From Phytophthora sp. 'mugwort' (lineage: Eukaryota > Oomycota > Peronosporomycetes > Peronosporales > Peronosporaceae), in assembly GCA_033558025.1 (NCBI GenBank), contig JAUCEF010000011.1, forward strand, positions 434,001-498,000: DNA of 64,000 nt, written 5' to 3'. Below are positions 1 to 10,770 of this stretch, in pieces (the stretch's first letter is position 1; each line of letters begins with the position of its first letter). The notes beneath the pieces are model-generated. The model saw only the letters and a list, made by a program, of their open reading frames with translations, ran no database searches and had not been told where the DNA came from. A program made the position numbers and the translations under genes.

Positions 1-905
1 GCCATGTACTCCTTGAGGCTCCGCAGCTTCTCCAAGATCGCTCGACGCCACTCGTCTTCATCGGGACGAGACATGACTTCCTCCAGTGTAACAGGATCCT
101 AAATGCAATATCTTCCTCGGTAGCATGATACTCTTTGTACTCCAACCTACGAGCGTTCTTCTTTGTCACGCGCTTGTTTCGTCGAACAGCGCGTTTGTCC
201 GGACAAGGGTCGTCCCAAAGTCTGGATGTTCTCTGGCGAACTTGGCAATGCAGGGATCGGCGGGCTTGGAATGTCGACGTCGGTGTGGTCTGGGGCTACA
301 TAGACGTCATTTCTCACTGGTGCTACACCTTCGTGTAGCGCAGCCGCTCCCATCGGTTCTGACGTGTGTGCTGGTTTCCGCAAATCCGGATCTATGAAGT
401 CAGCTCTACTGTGTCCTTCGTATTACCTTCGTAACAGACCGCATCGCGAGAAACCACCACTCGGCCACTCGAGCCAACGCCAGACGAAATCCAAAATCGA
501 ACTGACCACCAGGTCCATATTCGAGCAGAACACCGTTTGCGTTTTGGCGTCCAATTTTTCTACGCGTAGCACCCGGAACCGGAACTGCGCGCATCACATC
601 AAAAAGCACGCAGCTTCCCGAAAGCAGGTGGTGACAATATAGCCCTAAAGTTAAGTTAGAGAATTTTCCACAATCCAAACTGGATTGTCCCAACCTGAAC
701 CATTATTTATACACTCATCTCAACCGAAAAAAACAATTCGTTTGAGTTAATTTCGCACTATTTATAAGGGCAGTACATATGTAGGTTCTCACGCCACCAC
801 TTTGCGCTCTTTTCTACTGTGCGCACGATATTCATAGATGCATAATTGATCGTAATTCCATTCTTAGCAATAAGGTCGGCCAAATACGTGTTACTGACAT
901 GCAGG
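1..905. other. No recognisable gene
   Basis: Only short, mutually overlapping reading frames occur on both strands and none shows a recognisable motif. I see no RNA gene, LTR edge or tandem repeat here. It probably belongs to the same degraded repeat-rich DNA as its right neighbour, but nothing in the sequence proves that. Confidence 0.4.
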
Positions 906-983
906 CTATCTATGAGCCGGCAAGACCGTACGAAGGATCATACTCTTTGTTTCTAAAACGTCTAAACTTGATGCCGCTTCGCC

Positions 984-1640
984 ATGCAAATCAAACTTCA
1001 TATTTCTTATAAAACGCCTCCCTACGCCTTGTCCATTTTCGAAATGGCCTACCCGGCTCCAGACGTTTCCATCAAGTACGCCAAGGCGCGCTTTGCCGTT
1101 GATGTTGCTGACCTGCAACTCCACGCGAATTCGAATTGCTGCGTGAGAACATCACCGTACTCTGTGACGATTCTTCGGCTCGGGACTACGACGTTGTAGA
1201 TGACCGACAGGGCAATATCGCAGAGCACGAATTTCGCCTCAAAACCCGGCTCGCGCTGATGTCAAGAAATTTGCGGTGGGTTTTCAAATAATTGTGAAGC
1301 AGACCAGCGTCAAGACCAACAATTCCTGCAATGCGAAATATCAACGCAAGAAACCCAACGGCGCACAAATTCCTTGGCCAAAGCATACCGTTTGAAAAGA
1401 TTTGATGCCCATTCTTCATCAATGTTTTCGGCTTCAATGGAAAATGGAATATAACGAAGGTAAATTTTTCGCAGAACCACGCGAAGCATCTGGGCTTCAC
1501 CGTGCCCTATTTGTCGAAGGTTCAATCCCCCGACCGACTACAGTTCAGCGAAATACAACACAACAGCTACCGCGAATGACAACGTTGGTGAAGACTGAAA
1601 TGCTGCAAAAGCATAACCGCGAGACGTCAACCCTCACCGG
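984..1640 (+). pseudogene. Unrecognised coding-like relic
   Basis: The plus strand reads as plausible protein from an ATG at 984 to about 1125. It then continues in another frame to about 1290, with acidic stretches such as CDDSSARDYDVVDDRQG, and in a third frame to about 1395 before stops accumulate. The pattern is that of a decayed coding sequence with several frameshifts. I do not recognise the family. The relic ends just before the LTR-like repeat at 1720, so it could be the flank into which that repeat inserted, or part of another element. A chance run of open frame cannot be excluded. Confidence 0.25.
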
Positions 1641-1719
1641 CATGTCTATCCATCAATTTATACTGAACAAGGGTTTCGTCGTGGGTGGAGAATTGTCGTG
1701 TAGAAACACGCCAAAATTA

Positions 1720-2585
1720 TGTCTGACAGTACTTCCCACCCACAACACACGCTTTGCCCACTGGGACTCAGCAAATATGGGGCGAAGCTTCGACCTGAAG
1801 GCCTTGACTCTGCCCTAGTACCGGGTTGGTAAATGACCCTATGCGCTTGACTCGTTGATAAGTCAACCAAGCTCTCCAACAGCCCTAACCACGCACGAGC
1901 AAAGGCTAGGTTGCTATCACACACGCACACGTTTTGTAACCTCGCTGGCCCTCAGAAGGAAGGGTCCTGAACTTGTGAGCCGGAGAAAAACTCCGGCAGG
2001 TTGTTGTCGAACGGAGGCTTTCCTTAGCACTCCAGGGTCGGACGTACTCGTCCCTGACACTCGGCTTCGCCATGCCTTTTCTTCGTCTCTTGGCGCTGCC
2101 GGGTGGATGAACACGTGCTTTAACTAACCACCGTGTCCACCGACAGACATAATCCTGGCGATCAAGCGGGACCAGACGCTGCGGACACTCACCGCAGCTG
2201 GACTTGACTCTTGTACGATCTGGAGGGAAAACTGTTCTGTTAGTTGCGCACGAAGGCGCTTATATAATATACCATTTTCTATGCTTCATACAAAAAATCT
2301 AGTGTGAACTCGTCCGTTATGCAACCACTGGAATCTCGGCGACCGCTCACCGAAATCTCGACAGGCGGCTGTCCGGATACCATCCGGATACGACTAGTGG
2401 TCATCGTCCATTGCTGACATCGTGTGGTGCACACTGTCCGTTGTGGGAGACGTCCACGGTCTTATTTAACCAATCAGCGCCCGGTTGTACATTCAACCTT
2501 CACCCTCTCCAACGAGTCACGACAATCGAGTCTCCAACGACGGCAACGAGGGCGACCGCATTCTCAGGCTATTCCCGACACCACA
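1720..2585. repeat. LTR-like direct repeat, copy 1 (866 bp)
   Basis: This block starts TGTCTG and ends CCACA. It recurs in the same orientation at 9482-10347 with the same length and about ten substitutions by eye, most of them in the first 150 bp. TGT...ACA ends and sharp similarity breaks on both sides fit a long terminal repeat. A TATATAATAT stretch lies at 2261-2270 and a CCAAT motif near 2468. Read on the minus strand, the CCAAT box would lie upstream of the TATA box, which weakly favours the minus orientation. No matching target-site duplication is visible outside the pair. The small open frames inside are not regarded as genes. Confidence 0.75.
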
Positions 2586-4190
2586 ACAGCCCCCACCGCG
2601 TCGCGAACCAGGTTCCGACGAGCATCGTGGTGTTTGTCGGTTGCTCAATTCTTGGTCTCCCGTACACTTCCCCGGGCTCGAAGTATCGCCCTCCGTATGG
2701 ATCCAGATAGCGATATCGAGTCGTCGGTACGTTTGGCTTGCAACACCACTGGTCTTTGTGTCCTTCATCTTGCTGATGACTTGTTGTTGTTGCATCGGTG
2801 CTGGTTCAGACCACAGTCGAAACTCCGGTAGCGTATCCTGCCGGTGGTAATTTGTCTGCCACGGGTAGAGATTCGTCTGCCAGGCGTGTGTCATCGCCCG
2901 GACTTGACGGCTGACGCAGTTAAGTCTGCGGCTGAACGTTCGGCCATGACGTCCAAGATGAAGCTCGAGACTGAGAGCCGTTACTTGGGCAAGCCAATGC
3001 TGAAATAGTGGAGTTCACTCGTCTGTTGAAGGCTTCGGAGAGCCAACGTGTCACTAGCGACAATCAACTCGTCGCTCTCCAGACTCACGTGGATATGCAT
3101 AATGAAATTACTGCCAAGCTTACTGCGCATTTGAAGGCTGCCGATGTTTACGTGATTCGTTAAAGCGCAAGCTTTAACGAATCCTTGCTAGACTTGGATC
3201 CACAAGCAACATAAATTATCCAAGATCTGGTTAAGACACTGGATCAGTCCAAGTCGGCCAAAGCTCAGGCAATCGAGCTGGCTCATCAGTGCCCCATCTC
3301 CGCGGCACTCCGTTGAAGTCTCTCCGACGTCTACCATTCACGCCGTCGCTCTTCAGGAACAGTTCAAAGTTGCAACCGGGATCCAAGATCTGTCGGTGAG
3401 ACTCGTGATGACTCAGTGTATGTGGAAACGAGTGATACTCCGTCAAGTACGGAACCTTCACCGATATCTCCTCGTTCACTATCGTCACTCTTGGAAAACG
3501 GTCTCGGGCGTCAAACAAGCATCCAGTTGGTCGACGCAAGATCGGGAAAGCTCGTTCAAGCCACCATCCTAGTAAAGCCATGAGCTCCACTCAACCAAGT
3601 TCCAGTTCCAAGTCTCAGTCATCCTCCAAGTTAAGATCTGCATCGTCACCAAAGCCACGGTCTGCGTCTGGACGTGTGACGTTATCTGATGTTTCGGCTC
3701 CGTCGGTCTCAAGTTTCCTTCCCGGTTGCTCCGGCAGCTACAGGAATTTCCAGACCATCGTCGCCTGTGTCGGACGCATCCAATCAAGATATGTCGCCTA
3801 CCTGGGATGATGATCGAGTATGGATCTTGGGCTGACACTAAAGTTTCTCCAACACCTCCAAATACGACCGCTCCTGGACGCCCTCAGCGTTTGCTGCCGC
3901 TTGTTCGCGTGAATCTTCGGCACCTGCCATCCCTCAAGAAACCGTCAGCAATGACTTCCTCTTCGGTCCGTGTTCGCCTCGAGTGGTTCACTTGGATTCT
4001 GAACCTCCTCGATTTGCGGACCCTGAAGAAGAGAAGGAAAACGGTATGTTGACAGCAACCGAGTTGGAAATTTTCGAGTAAAGAACCGAAGCGCGACGAG
4101 ATCACGTTGCCGAACGGGCTGCGTTGAATTCTCGCTCGGGTTACATTCCAACTCTCATGTCTTCACTGGATCCTAGACGACCAAGTCTCA
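2586..4190 (+). pseudogene. Plus-strand Ser/Pro-rich gag-like relic
   Basis: From about 2698 the plus strand gives fragments of one decayed protein in shifting frames. They run from an acidic start (MDPDSDIESS), through a helical, coiled-coil-like stretch near 2950-3160 (LLKASESQ, NQLVALQTHVD), to a Ser/Lys/Pro-rich stretch near 3580-3760, and then an acidic tail near 3940-4180 ending about IPTLMSSLDPRRPSLSG. Numerous stops and frameshifts break it. Composition and position just inside an LTR suggest the first ORF or gag of an LTR element on the plus strand, opposite to the Gypsy pol relic that follows. No zinc knuckle or catalytic motif is seen, so the assignment is an inference. Confidence 0.4.
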
Positions 4191-4319
4191 GTGGTAAGGT
4201 GTAAGCCCACATGTTACAGTTTTGACTCATATGACGGCGGCGCTCGGGCCCGATCCTGACAGCGTCACATTGTCGAAAAAGCATACAGCCAAGGTTAGCG
4301 GATGCCAACTGTTGGCTGG

Positions 4320-5234
4320 TCACCGTCGAGACTTCACCTGTTTCCATGTGCACGAAATCGGCGAAAGTCTTCCGAGTTGGAGTGACTTGAGTACCGTAAG
4401 CTGAACGAAGATTCCAGAGATTGGTTTTCCTTCGTCAGTGCTGTCCGTTGTAGGATCGTAGAGCATTTCCGGTATCCTGTTCAAACTCGAGAGCTTTGAC
4501 TTCTTATCGTCATTGAGAACTACTTTCGGCATCTTCATCTCCAGCGCTTAGCCCGCCAATGAGTCTGCTGCAGCAGCGTATCCCCTCACCACATGCAAAT
4601 ACTTTGTTGCCCCAAGTCTCGCTGTGAGATCTTTATGATTGAGCAGAGCCATCAGCGATTCCTTACGACATGCGATCACCCCTAGGGATTGTTGGATTGC
4701 CAGCCTCGAATCTCCGATGATTACCAAGTCTTCAGCGCCCTGATTCCGAGCGGCAAGTACCCCATTGTTCATGCCCGTGTATTCGGCCATGATAACCGTA
4801 GTGTGGTCGAGATAAGCACTCGCAGCAATCATTATTTTCCACTCAGATAACTGCCATACAGTTTACGAACAGCTGCCATAGCCACCACATTTCTCCGTTT
4901 TCGCAGATCCATCGAATAACACAACGAAACCACAGTAGTCGGGTGGTAGTCGGGCATACAGCAAGTTGGGATCCATGCGTACGCTAGGGGATCCTTTCGC
5001 TGGCGGTGTTATCAATGCTAGCGAATCGTCGAGGTCAACGAAACTGGATACCGTAGATTGGAGGAGCTGGGCGAAAGTACAATCGTTCTCCTTAACTCGC
5101 TTCACTTTTAGATGCCATGGTGACAGCAGCACGGAAAATTGGACAACGCGACCGAACAACGAATCCGAGCGGTGTACCATCGAGAAGAACCTTGTATACA
5201 TCGTAAGAGCATGTCCGGCGAGCTGCGTGAACAC
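4320..5234 (-). pseudogene. Gypsy RNase H relic
   Basis: Minus-strand fragments match the RNase H domain of Gypsy elements. In order they are FDGSAKTEKCGGYGS near 4870-4920 (first catalytic Asp region), then AEYTGMNNG and VIIGDSRLAIQQSLGVI near 4690-4790, then YLHVVRGYAAAADSLAG near 4550-4600. A further tail reaches about 4320. Each piece is in a different frame or follows a stop, so no functional protein can be made. The part between 4930 and 5234 carries the connection region before RNase H. The relic continues the RT relic to its right in the expected order for a minus-strand pol gene. No integrase was recognised to its left, where plus-strand material begins instead. Confidence 0.8.
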
Positions 5235-5354
5235 AACTTCAGCAAAAACAGAAGAGCTAACAGTATTTCTCTGCCGAATGGTAGTTGATTTCTGCGTCTT
5301 TGAGGACTCGGCTGCAAAATCTGACTGGAAGTAGCAAACCTTTGTGCTCTTGCA

Positions 5355-6137
5355 TCATTGTGGGGCTGAGTGCCATTCGTTTGCAAACAACGTAATATGG
5401 ACGTCCTTGCTCTTGTCAAAATGTCGGAGGATAGGAGCATCTGCCACCTTCTGTTTGAGCATGTCGTCGATACTTCGTCGCGCAGTTGTGAGATCACCCC
5501 CGGGACCGAAATCTTCATCCTTCATGATAGAGCGCTGCATACCACAAAATCTTGAATGAATCTGCTGTAATAGTTAAGCGCACCTAGAACGATTGCATCC
5601 CCTTCTTAGTTGCCGGGAACGAAAGTTCGGTGATTGCAAACAGCTTCTTGGGATCTGCCTGAATACCAGCGGGGATAACGTATAGGACAGAAAAGCCACT
5701 TTCGACTGGACAAAGATGCTTTTCGTGTAACTGATAGTGTTTCGGCACTCTTCAAAGCGAGTACCGACGATCCAGCGTAGCCAAACAAGTGTCGAATGTC
5801 TCTCCTCCGAAGCATATGTCATCAACGAAAGATCGACGTCCGAACACTGGTATAAGCGATGATTCATCGCTTATACCAGTGTTCCGACGTCTCCGGCCGA
5901 AACATATCTCCTACGGGACTGTCACGAGTTGTGATACTGGGTCTATCGTTTCCGATGACTCCCGGTCAACCTCAAACTACGTTCGGGTATTAAATCCAGA
6001 CGCAGTGAATGCACTCGAAGTTTTGCTGTCGGCCTCGCGTAGCGTGGTAGCCTTGTCTTCTGCGTGACGCATGAGCTCAGCGTAGTTATCCCATCGCCCT
6101 TCGGTTGGACAAAGCCCCACAAGGCATTGCCAATCAT
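5355..6137 (-). pseudogene. Gypsy reverse transcriptase relic
   Basis: The minus strand carries Gypsy RT pieces: NALWGFVQPKG near 6110-6135, then RSFVDDICFGGETFDTCLATL split over the palindrome edge near 5775-5835 (FVDD is the polymerase active-site box), then IPAGIQADPKKL-like residues near 5650, and finally DEDFGPGGDLTTARRS and ADAPILRHFDKSKDV near 5390-5530. Frameshifts and stops separate them. Just upstream of the FVDD box a segment has been duplicated as an inverted copy (see 5835-5891). The order RT then RNase H on the minus strand is that of Ty3/Gypsy pol. Confidence 0.8.
5835..5891. repeat. 57-bp near-perfect palindrome
   Basis: The arms 5835-5862 and 5864-5891 are reverse complements over 28 nt with a single mismatch (seventh base) and a one-base centre at 5863. 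The left arm continues the RT coding sequence (minus-strand residues around SLIPVFGRRSF). The right arm is therefore an inverted duplicate inserted in the RT relic. Confidence 0.95.
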
Positions 6138-6250
6138 GCGTTAATATATCATCGGTGCATTCTTCAAACCAAACGGCATCCGTAACTATTCGAAGTGTCC
6201 CAATGCGTACACAAATGCTGAAATTTTACCCACTCTCGGATTTGTACACA

Positions 6251-6308
6251 CGTTCCCAGCCAAGCGTAATCTTTACCCACGTTCCCAGCCAAGAGTAATC
6301 TTTATGAG
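6251..6308. repeat. 29-bp tandem duplication
   Basis: Two adjacent copies of about 29 bp begin CGTTCCCAGCCAAG at 6251 and 6280. They differ at one internal base and at their ends. They lie within the minus-strand Gypsy relic and add to its frame disruption. Confidence 0.85.
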
Positions 6309-6826
6309 AGCTCGGCGGGTAGTTCCGTGTTTGGCCTTGGCGAAGCCTTGTACCTCTTTATACCGACCGTGATCTGGTACATCCCGATTTGAAGCTTGTT
6401 AGCCAACTTTGTCGAATCACGCTGATGTTCGCTCCAATAGCCAAGACTATCCGTGTTCTTGCGTCATTCACCGCTCCTTGGACCAGAGCTCTCATTCGCA
6501 CGCGTCGATCGAACCTTTGGGACGACCACCACACCAGCCGTTCTGCTGACGACAGCCTCACCGTCTTGGCGAGCATTGGTCGGTCATAATCCTTCCGGAC
6601 TGCACTCAAGACCACTCCCTTCTCCTCATCACTATTTCCACCTCCACTGAGAGATTCCTCTCTCTCCTTTTCAAAACCCATCGCAATCATGCGTTCGCTT
6701 CGTCATCTCTCTCGTATCTGGCCATTTGTTTTGCCTACAAAGGCGTAAATGCATTATGCTTTACTCCAGGTTCAGCTAACTGTGGCAGTCCATTTGGGAC
6801 CAATGCAGTTTCAGTTGGTGGGCTAC

Positions 6827-9290
6827 CTAGTTCAAATTCCCAAATACGAGTTTTTGGAATTCTGGCGAGAGACCCTTCTTGTCAACCTTGGTCTTGGCGA
6901 GGTTTGAAAGTTCTTGAAAGGCTTCGCACTTGCTGCTTCGTGCACTTGCCTGCACAGCTTGCAGCGTGTGAAGCAATAATGAGTGGAGAGGTTGAGACCT
7001 CCACAAACTGCACATGGACCAAACTGACGGTTGCTATCGCGACGATCGCGTCGCTGGAAACGTTTCTCCCGCCCACCACTGCGCTCGTGTCGGTCACCCC
7101 ATGGCGGTCTGGTATCCGATCGACCTTAAGTCCCGTCGGCAGCAGCGCGTCTTTGCTCTCGTTAGCTGCGGCGAGGTGTCGTTCATCGTCCTCAGACGAG
7201 TATTAATCACTATACGGCTCCTCGAATCCCTGGTCCGAATCATAGGCCGAGGCATCATGCCGACGAGCATTCGGTCGGTCAGTAGAGGCCGACCTTGAAG
7301 CTCGCTCCTGTAACCCCGAGATGGTGGATTACGGTAGTTGTCACGTCTACGATTGTAATCACGGTCCCGTCTATCGCGGGTGTATCCATAACGAGACTCA
7401 TCACCCTTGCGGTCATCATGTCGTTCGTCACGGCGGCGGTTCGTATCTCGACCTCGTTAAGCGTCTTTGCTACGCTGGCCTGGCAGAGAAGACTCCTTTA
7501 CCAGTGGGCGTCTTCAGTACTTCGTTGGTCATGCCTTTCAGCTCGTGAATGTCACTCACTTGGAGATATCCCAGTCGTTTTTGGAGATCCTTATCCCGCA
7601 GGTCTTCAGAAATCGTCGAACGTGATCCCGACCTTCCGGACCGCCATTAGCAAATCGAATGCTGGCTGCGAGCATAACCATTGAGTCGGTTCAGGTAGTC
7701 ACATATGTGCTCTCTTTTGTCGACACGTTGATCGGAGTAGTAGCGAGTCTTTGCTGAGTCGTTGAATTGCGAGCAGTAGTAGCTGATGAACTTTGCATTT
7801 AGCGACTGCCAGTCACGATGAGTTTTCCTTGGCAGTTACCAGAACCAATGGAGGGCACCGTTTTGGAGACTTAGCTGGAACACCTCGCACCTCCAAAAAA
7901 AAAATAGTCGGTGTACGCGTCCATTTCATCTCATACACGACAGCAGCCGACGCGCTCGGGTATCATAGCCCCGGGTGGTCGAGCGTCGAAACCGAGACAG
8001 AAGTAGACGTACGTGCAGGTAGTTTAGCCCTCTAAAGTACGAAGCCGTTGCATCGAGTTTTCCTGTTTCTCACGGAGTCCGTGATACGGCTTGATTCGGG
8101 CGAGGGGTCGATGCGTTGCCAATTCAATCGTCGGTGTTGCATTCAAGTCGTCCATGTTGCTAGCTTCAAGGATTTGACGTGCGAATTCCGCGGCTATGTC
8201 GTCACCATCGCCGACATAATCAAGCAGATCACATCCATCGTCAGACATGTCTCCGTTACCGAACATTCGCCGCCCTGGACGGCGATTTGACTCGCGCGGC
8301 AAGTTTCGTGTCGGACATGGGATGTTCGGCTCCTGCTCAAGTCGCGCTGCTCGGTTTGTTGACCGAGTCGTCACCATATGCGAGTCTTGAAAGTATGGCG
8401 AGTGTTCGGCAAAGCTCGCAAACGATCCCTCAGATTTGGTACTTTCCTTGCCAGGACTTCCATGCTTGTCGACGTTGGGGGCAGAGGAATCTAGGACGGA
8501 CCGACTGGATGGTTAGCCTGGCGAGCCACCGGTTGCCTCACAGCACCCAAGTTGGTAGCTCCGAAGGCTAGGCGGAGCTTCTTCTTCCACTTCTGCAAGT
8601 CAGCGTCCGACGGCGGCCAATCCTTCAGCGTAACTTCAGTTGGGTACGCTTGCGCGTCACGCCCCATAGCCATTAGGAGCGACACCATATCCTCGTCGAC
8701 CTAGAAAGTGCTGGTAGAGTTTACCGGCCATGCAATCTCGTTGCTAATGTCCACCCGTACAGCTTGACGAACGGAAGCTGGCGCAAACACCGGAATCCTC
8801 GAACCCTCAGTCATCGTAAGCTCCATGCATCGACCGAGGACCTTGTTGATGATAGGGATACCGTCGTTAAGCGACGGGCGGTTGCCCCGCGGCTTTATCG
8901 AGCTCTTGTCCGCTTGTGCGGGTGGCTAGGGAACGTTATTATCATCTTAATCATCATGGTAAGTAGGTTCCGGTCCTGCGACATCGTTCAGCTCAGCCAC
9001 CAAATTGCGCGAAAGCGAACGAACTGCACCACTGCGAGTCGTCGCCACTATCGCGCCTTCCGGAGTTTTGGGTGTGTCCACCGCTGGCACAAGCACTTTC
9101 TTCCCCAGGTCGTCATATTCGTTCTCATCTTCATAGTGGTGTCGAGATCATCCATGGAATCATCCTCGAAGCTGACCGAGCGTTCGGCAACCGCTGCCAT
9201 ACGCGGGGTCTCCGGCAGCGACCTTGAGTTGCCGCTGCTCGCTTCACTGGACTTCATCGGTGTAGCGGTACCGCTCTTGATCCTTTCACC
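6827..9290 (-). pseudogene. Gypsy gag relic with zinc-knuckle remnant
   Basis: Reading leftwards from about 9290, the minus strand shows decayed gag. An acidic N-terminal part (SVSFEDDSMDDLDTT near 9150) is followed by fragments near 8640 (TLKDWPPSDADLQKWKKKL) and 8050-8370. An Arg/Asp/Tyr-rich low-complexity stretch of RDRDYNRRRD type follows near 7310-7450. A Cys-rich tail near 6830-7030 includes CEAFQEL, KVDKKGLSPEFQKLVFG and split CxxC...H...C nucleocapsid residues. All are broken by stops and frameshifts. Order and strand fit the Gypsy RT/RNase H relic to the left, and the putative primer-binding site lies at 9390-9412. Confidence 0.65.
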
Positions 9291-9372
9291 ATCTTCTTGA
9301 TCATCTTCTTCACTTGGGTTTTGCTATTTAAACTTGATGACCTATAAACAAGTCACAACACACAGAAGGTCA

Positions 9373-9390
9373 CTAAACCCTAAACCCTAG
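9373..9390. repeat. Short telomere-like repeat
   Basis: CTAAACCCTAAACCCTAG holds just over two copies of CCCTAAA, the complement of the TTTAGGG telomere unit used by oomycetes and plants. At this length it may be chance. It adjoins the putative Gypsy primer-binding site. Confidence 0.5.
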
Positions 9391-9412
9391 GTAATCCCGG
9401 GTCGCAGTACCA
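9390..9412 (-). other. Putative Gypsy primer-binding site
   Basis: On the plus strand this stretch reads like a tRNA 3' end (AATCCCGGGTCGC followed by AGTACCA). The minus strand therefore begins TGGTACTGCGACCCGGG, as a primer-binding site would. It lies about 100 bp upstream of the minus-strand gag relic. A 6-nt spacer (CGAAAC) separates it from a TGTTCCTACA-type LTR terminus. Confidence 0.5.
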
Positions 9413-9467
9413 GTTTCGTGTAGGAACACACACCCTGTGTGTTCCTACACGACAACTGGTACCGCGA
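9402..9467. repeat. Long inverted repeat with mirrored PBS-like ends
   Basis: The core arms CGTGTAGGAACACACA (9417-9432) and TGTGTGTTCCTACACG (9436-9451) are perfect over 16 bp around CCC. Outside them GTACCAGTT and AACTGGTAC also pair, and GTCGC/GCGAC extends the pairing with one mismatch. Each outer end therefore presents TGGTAC(T/C)GCGAC on the strand pointing away from the centre. Confidence 0.9.
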
Positions 9468-9481
9468 CACACACACACGTA

Positions 9482-10347
9482 TGTCTGCCAGTGCTTCCCA
9501 CCCACAACACACGCTTTGCCCACTGGGACTCAGCAAATATGGGGCGAAGCTTCGACCCGAAGGCCTTGACTCTGCCCTAGCATCGGGTTGGTAAACGACC
9601 CTATGCGTTTGACTCGTTGATAAGTCAACCGAGCTCTCCAACAGCCCTAACCACGCACGAGCAAAGGCTAGGTTGCTATCACACACGCACACGTTTTGTA
9701 ACCTCGCTGGCCCTCAGAAGGAAGGGTCCTGAACTTGTGAGCCGGAGAAAAACTCCGGCAGGTTGTTGTCGAACGGAGGCTTTCCTTAGCACTCCAGGGT
9801 CGGACGTACTCGTCCCTGACACTCGGCTTCGCCATGCCTTTTCTTCGTCTCTTGGCGCTGCCGGGTGGATGAACACGTGCTTTAACTAACCACCGTGTCC
9901 ACCGACAGACATAATCCTGGCGATCAAGCGGGACCAGACGCTGCGGACACTCACCGCAGCTGGACTTGACTCTTGTACGATCTGGAGGGAAAACTGTTCT
10001 GTTAGTTGCGCACGAAGGCGCTTATATAATATACCATTTTCTATGCTTCATACAAAAAATCTAGTGTGAACTCGTCCGTTATGCAACCACTGGAATCTCG
10101 GCGACCGCTCACCGAAATCTCGACAGGCGGCTGTCCGGATACCATCCGGATACGACTAGTGGTCATCGTCCATTGCTGACATCGTGTGGTGCACACTGTC
10201 CGTTGTGGGAGACGTCCACGGTCTTATTTAACCAATCAGCGCCCGGTTGTACATTCAACCTTCACCCCCTCCAACGAGTCACGACAATCGAGTCTCCAAC
10301 GACGGCAACGAGGGCGACCGCATTCTCAGGCCATTCCCGACACCACA
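9482..10347. repeat. LTR-like direct repeat, copy 2 (866 bp)
   Basis: Partner of 1720-2585, with the same length, the same TGT...ACA ends and the same orientation. The bases to its right (GTATA) and those left of copy 1 (AATTA) do not match, so no target-site duplication is seen. If the enclosed minus-strand Gypsy relic belongs to this pair, this copy is its 5' LTR. However, 69 bp including a palindrome separate it from the putative PBS, so the pairing is uncertain. Confidence 0.75.
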
Positions 10348-10639
10348 GTATAATATCGCGGATGAAACTTGACATTGACGACAGTGGCCGTGGTGCTACC
10401 CGACTGGAACCTCGGCTTCCTTGATTCGTTCATCAGTTGTGCATTTGTAACATGCTCCCGCTGAACAAACGAAAACCCCACTTGCGAAACTTTAACAGAA
10501 AGCTGGATGGGTCTTTTTGGCGACTGAAGCTGAACAAGAATATCTCTGCCCATCCTAAGAGCACAGAAGAGACCCAGATCAGTTCGTGCGAGGTTGCATA
10601 CGGCATCGGACTTTTATGCAAAAGCCAAGCCAGATGAGG

Positions 10640-10770
10640 TCGGGCTGGACAAGTTTATGATGCGGAGCGCATGTACGCAAAGCGCTCGGTGCACAACGTG
10701 GAGCTCGACCTTGTACAATGGGCTGTGTATCGTGAACTGACCTGGGAGCCTGCTAAAGATTTATCCTGAA
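10640..10770 (+). pseudogene. Chromodomain scrap
   Basis: The frame from about 10652 reads VYDAERMYAKRSVHNV, then LVQWAVYRELTWEPAKDLS and a stop. This matches the C-terminal half of a chromodomain, which typically has E-I-L...V-W-K-Y followed by TWEP..L. Chromodomains end the integrase of chromoviral Gypsy elements, so this is probably the tail of such a pol gene on the plus strand. The upstream 300 bp keep only broken frames. A Lys-to-Ala change sits where W-K-x-Y is usual. Confidence 0.5.

Noticed and set aside
1855..2127. A 90-codon frame conserved in both 866-bp repeats (also 9617-9889)
   Set aside because: Its conservation follows from the repeats being near-identical in DNA; the protein has no recognisable features and LTRs rarely encode proteins.
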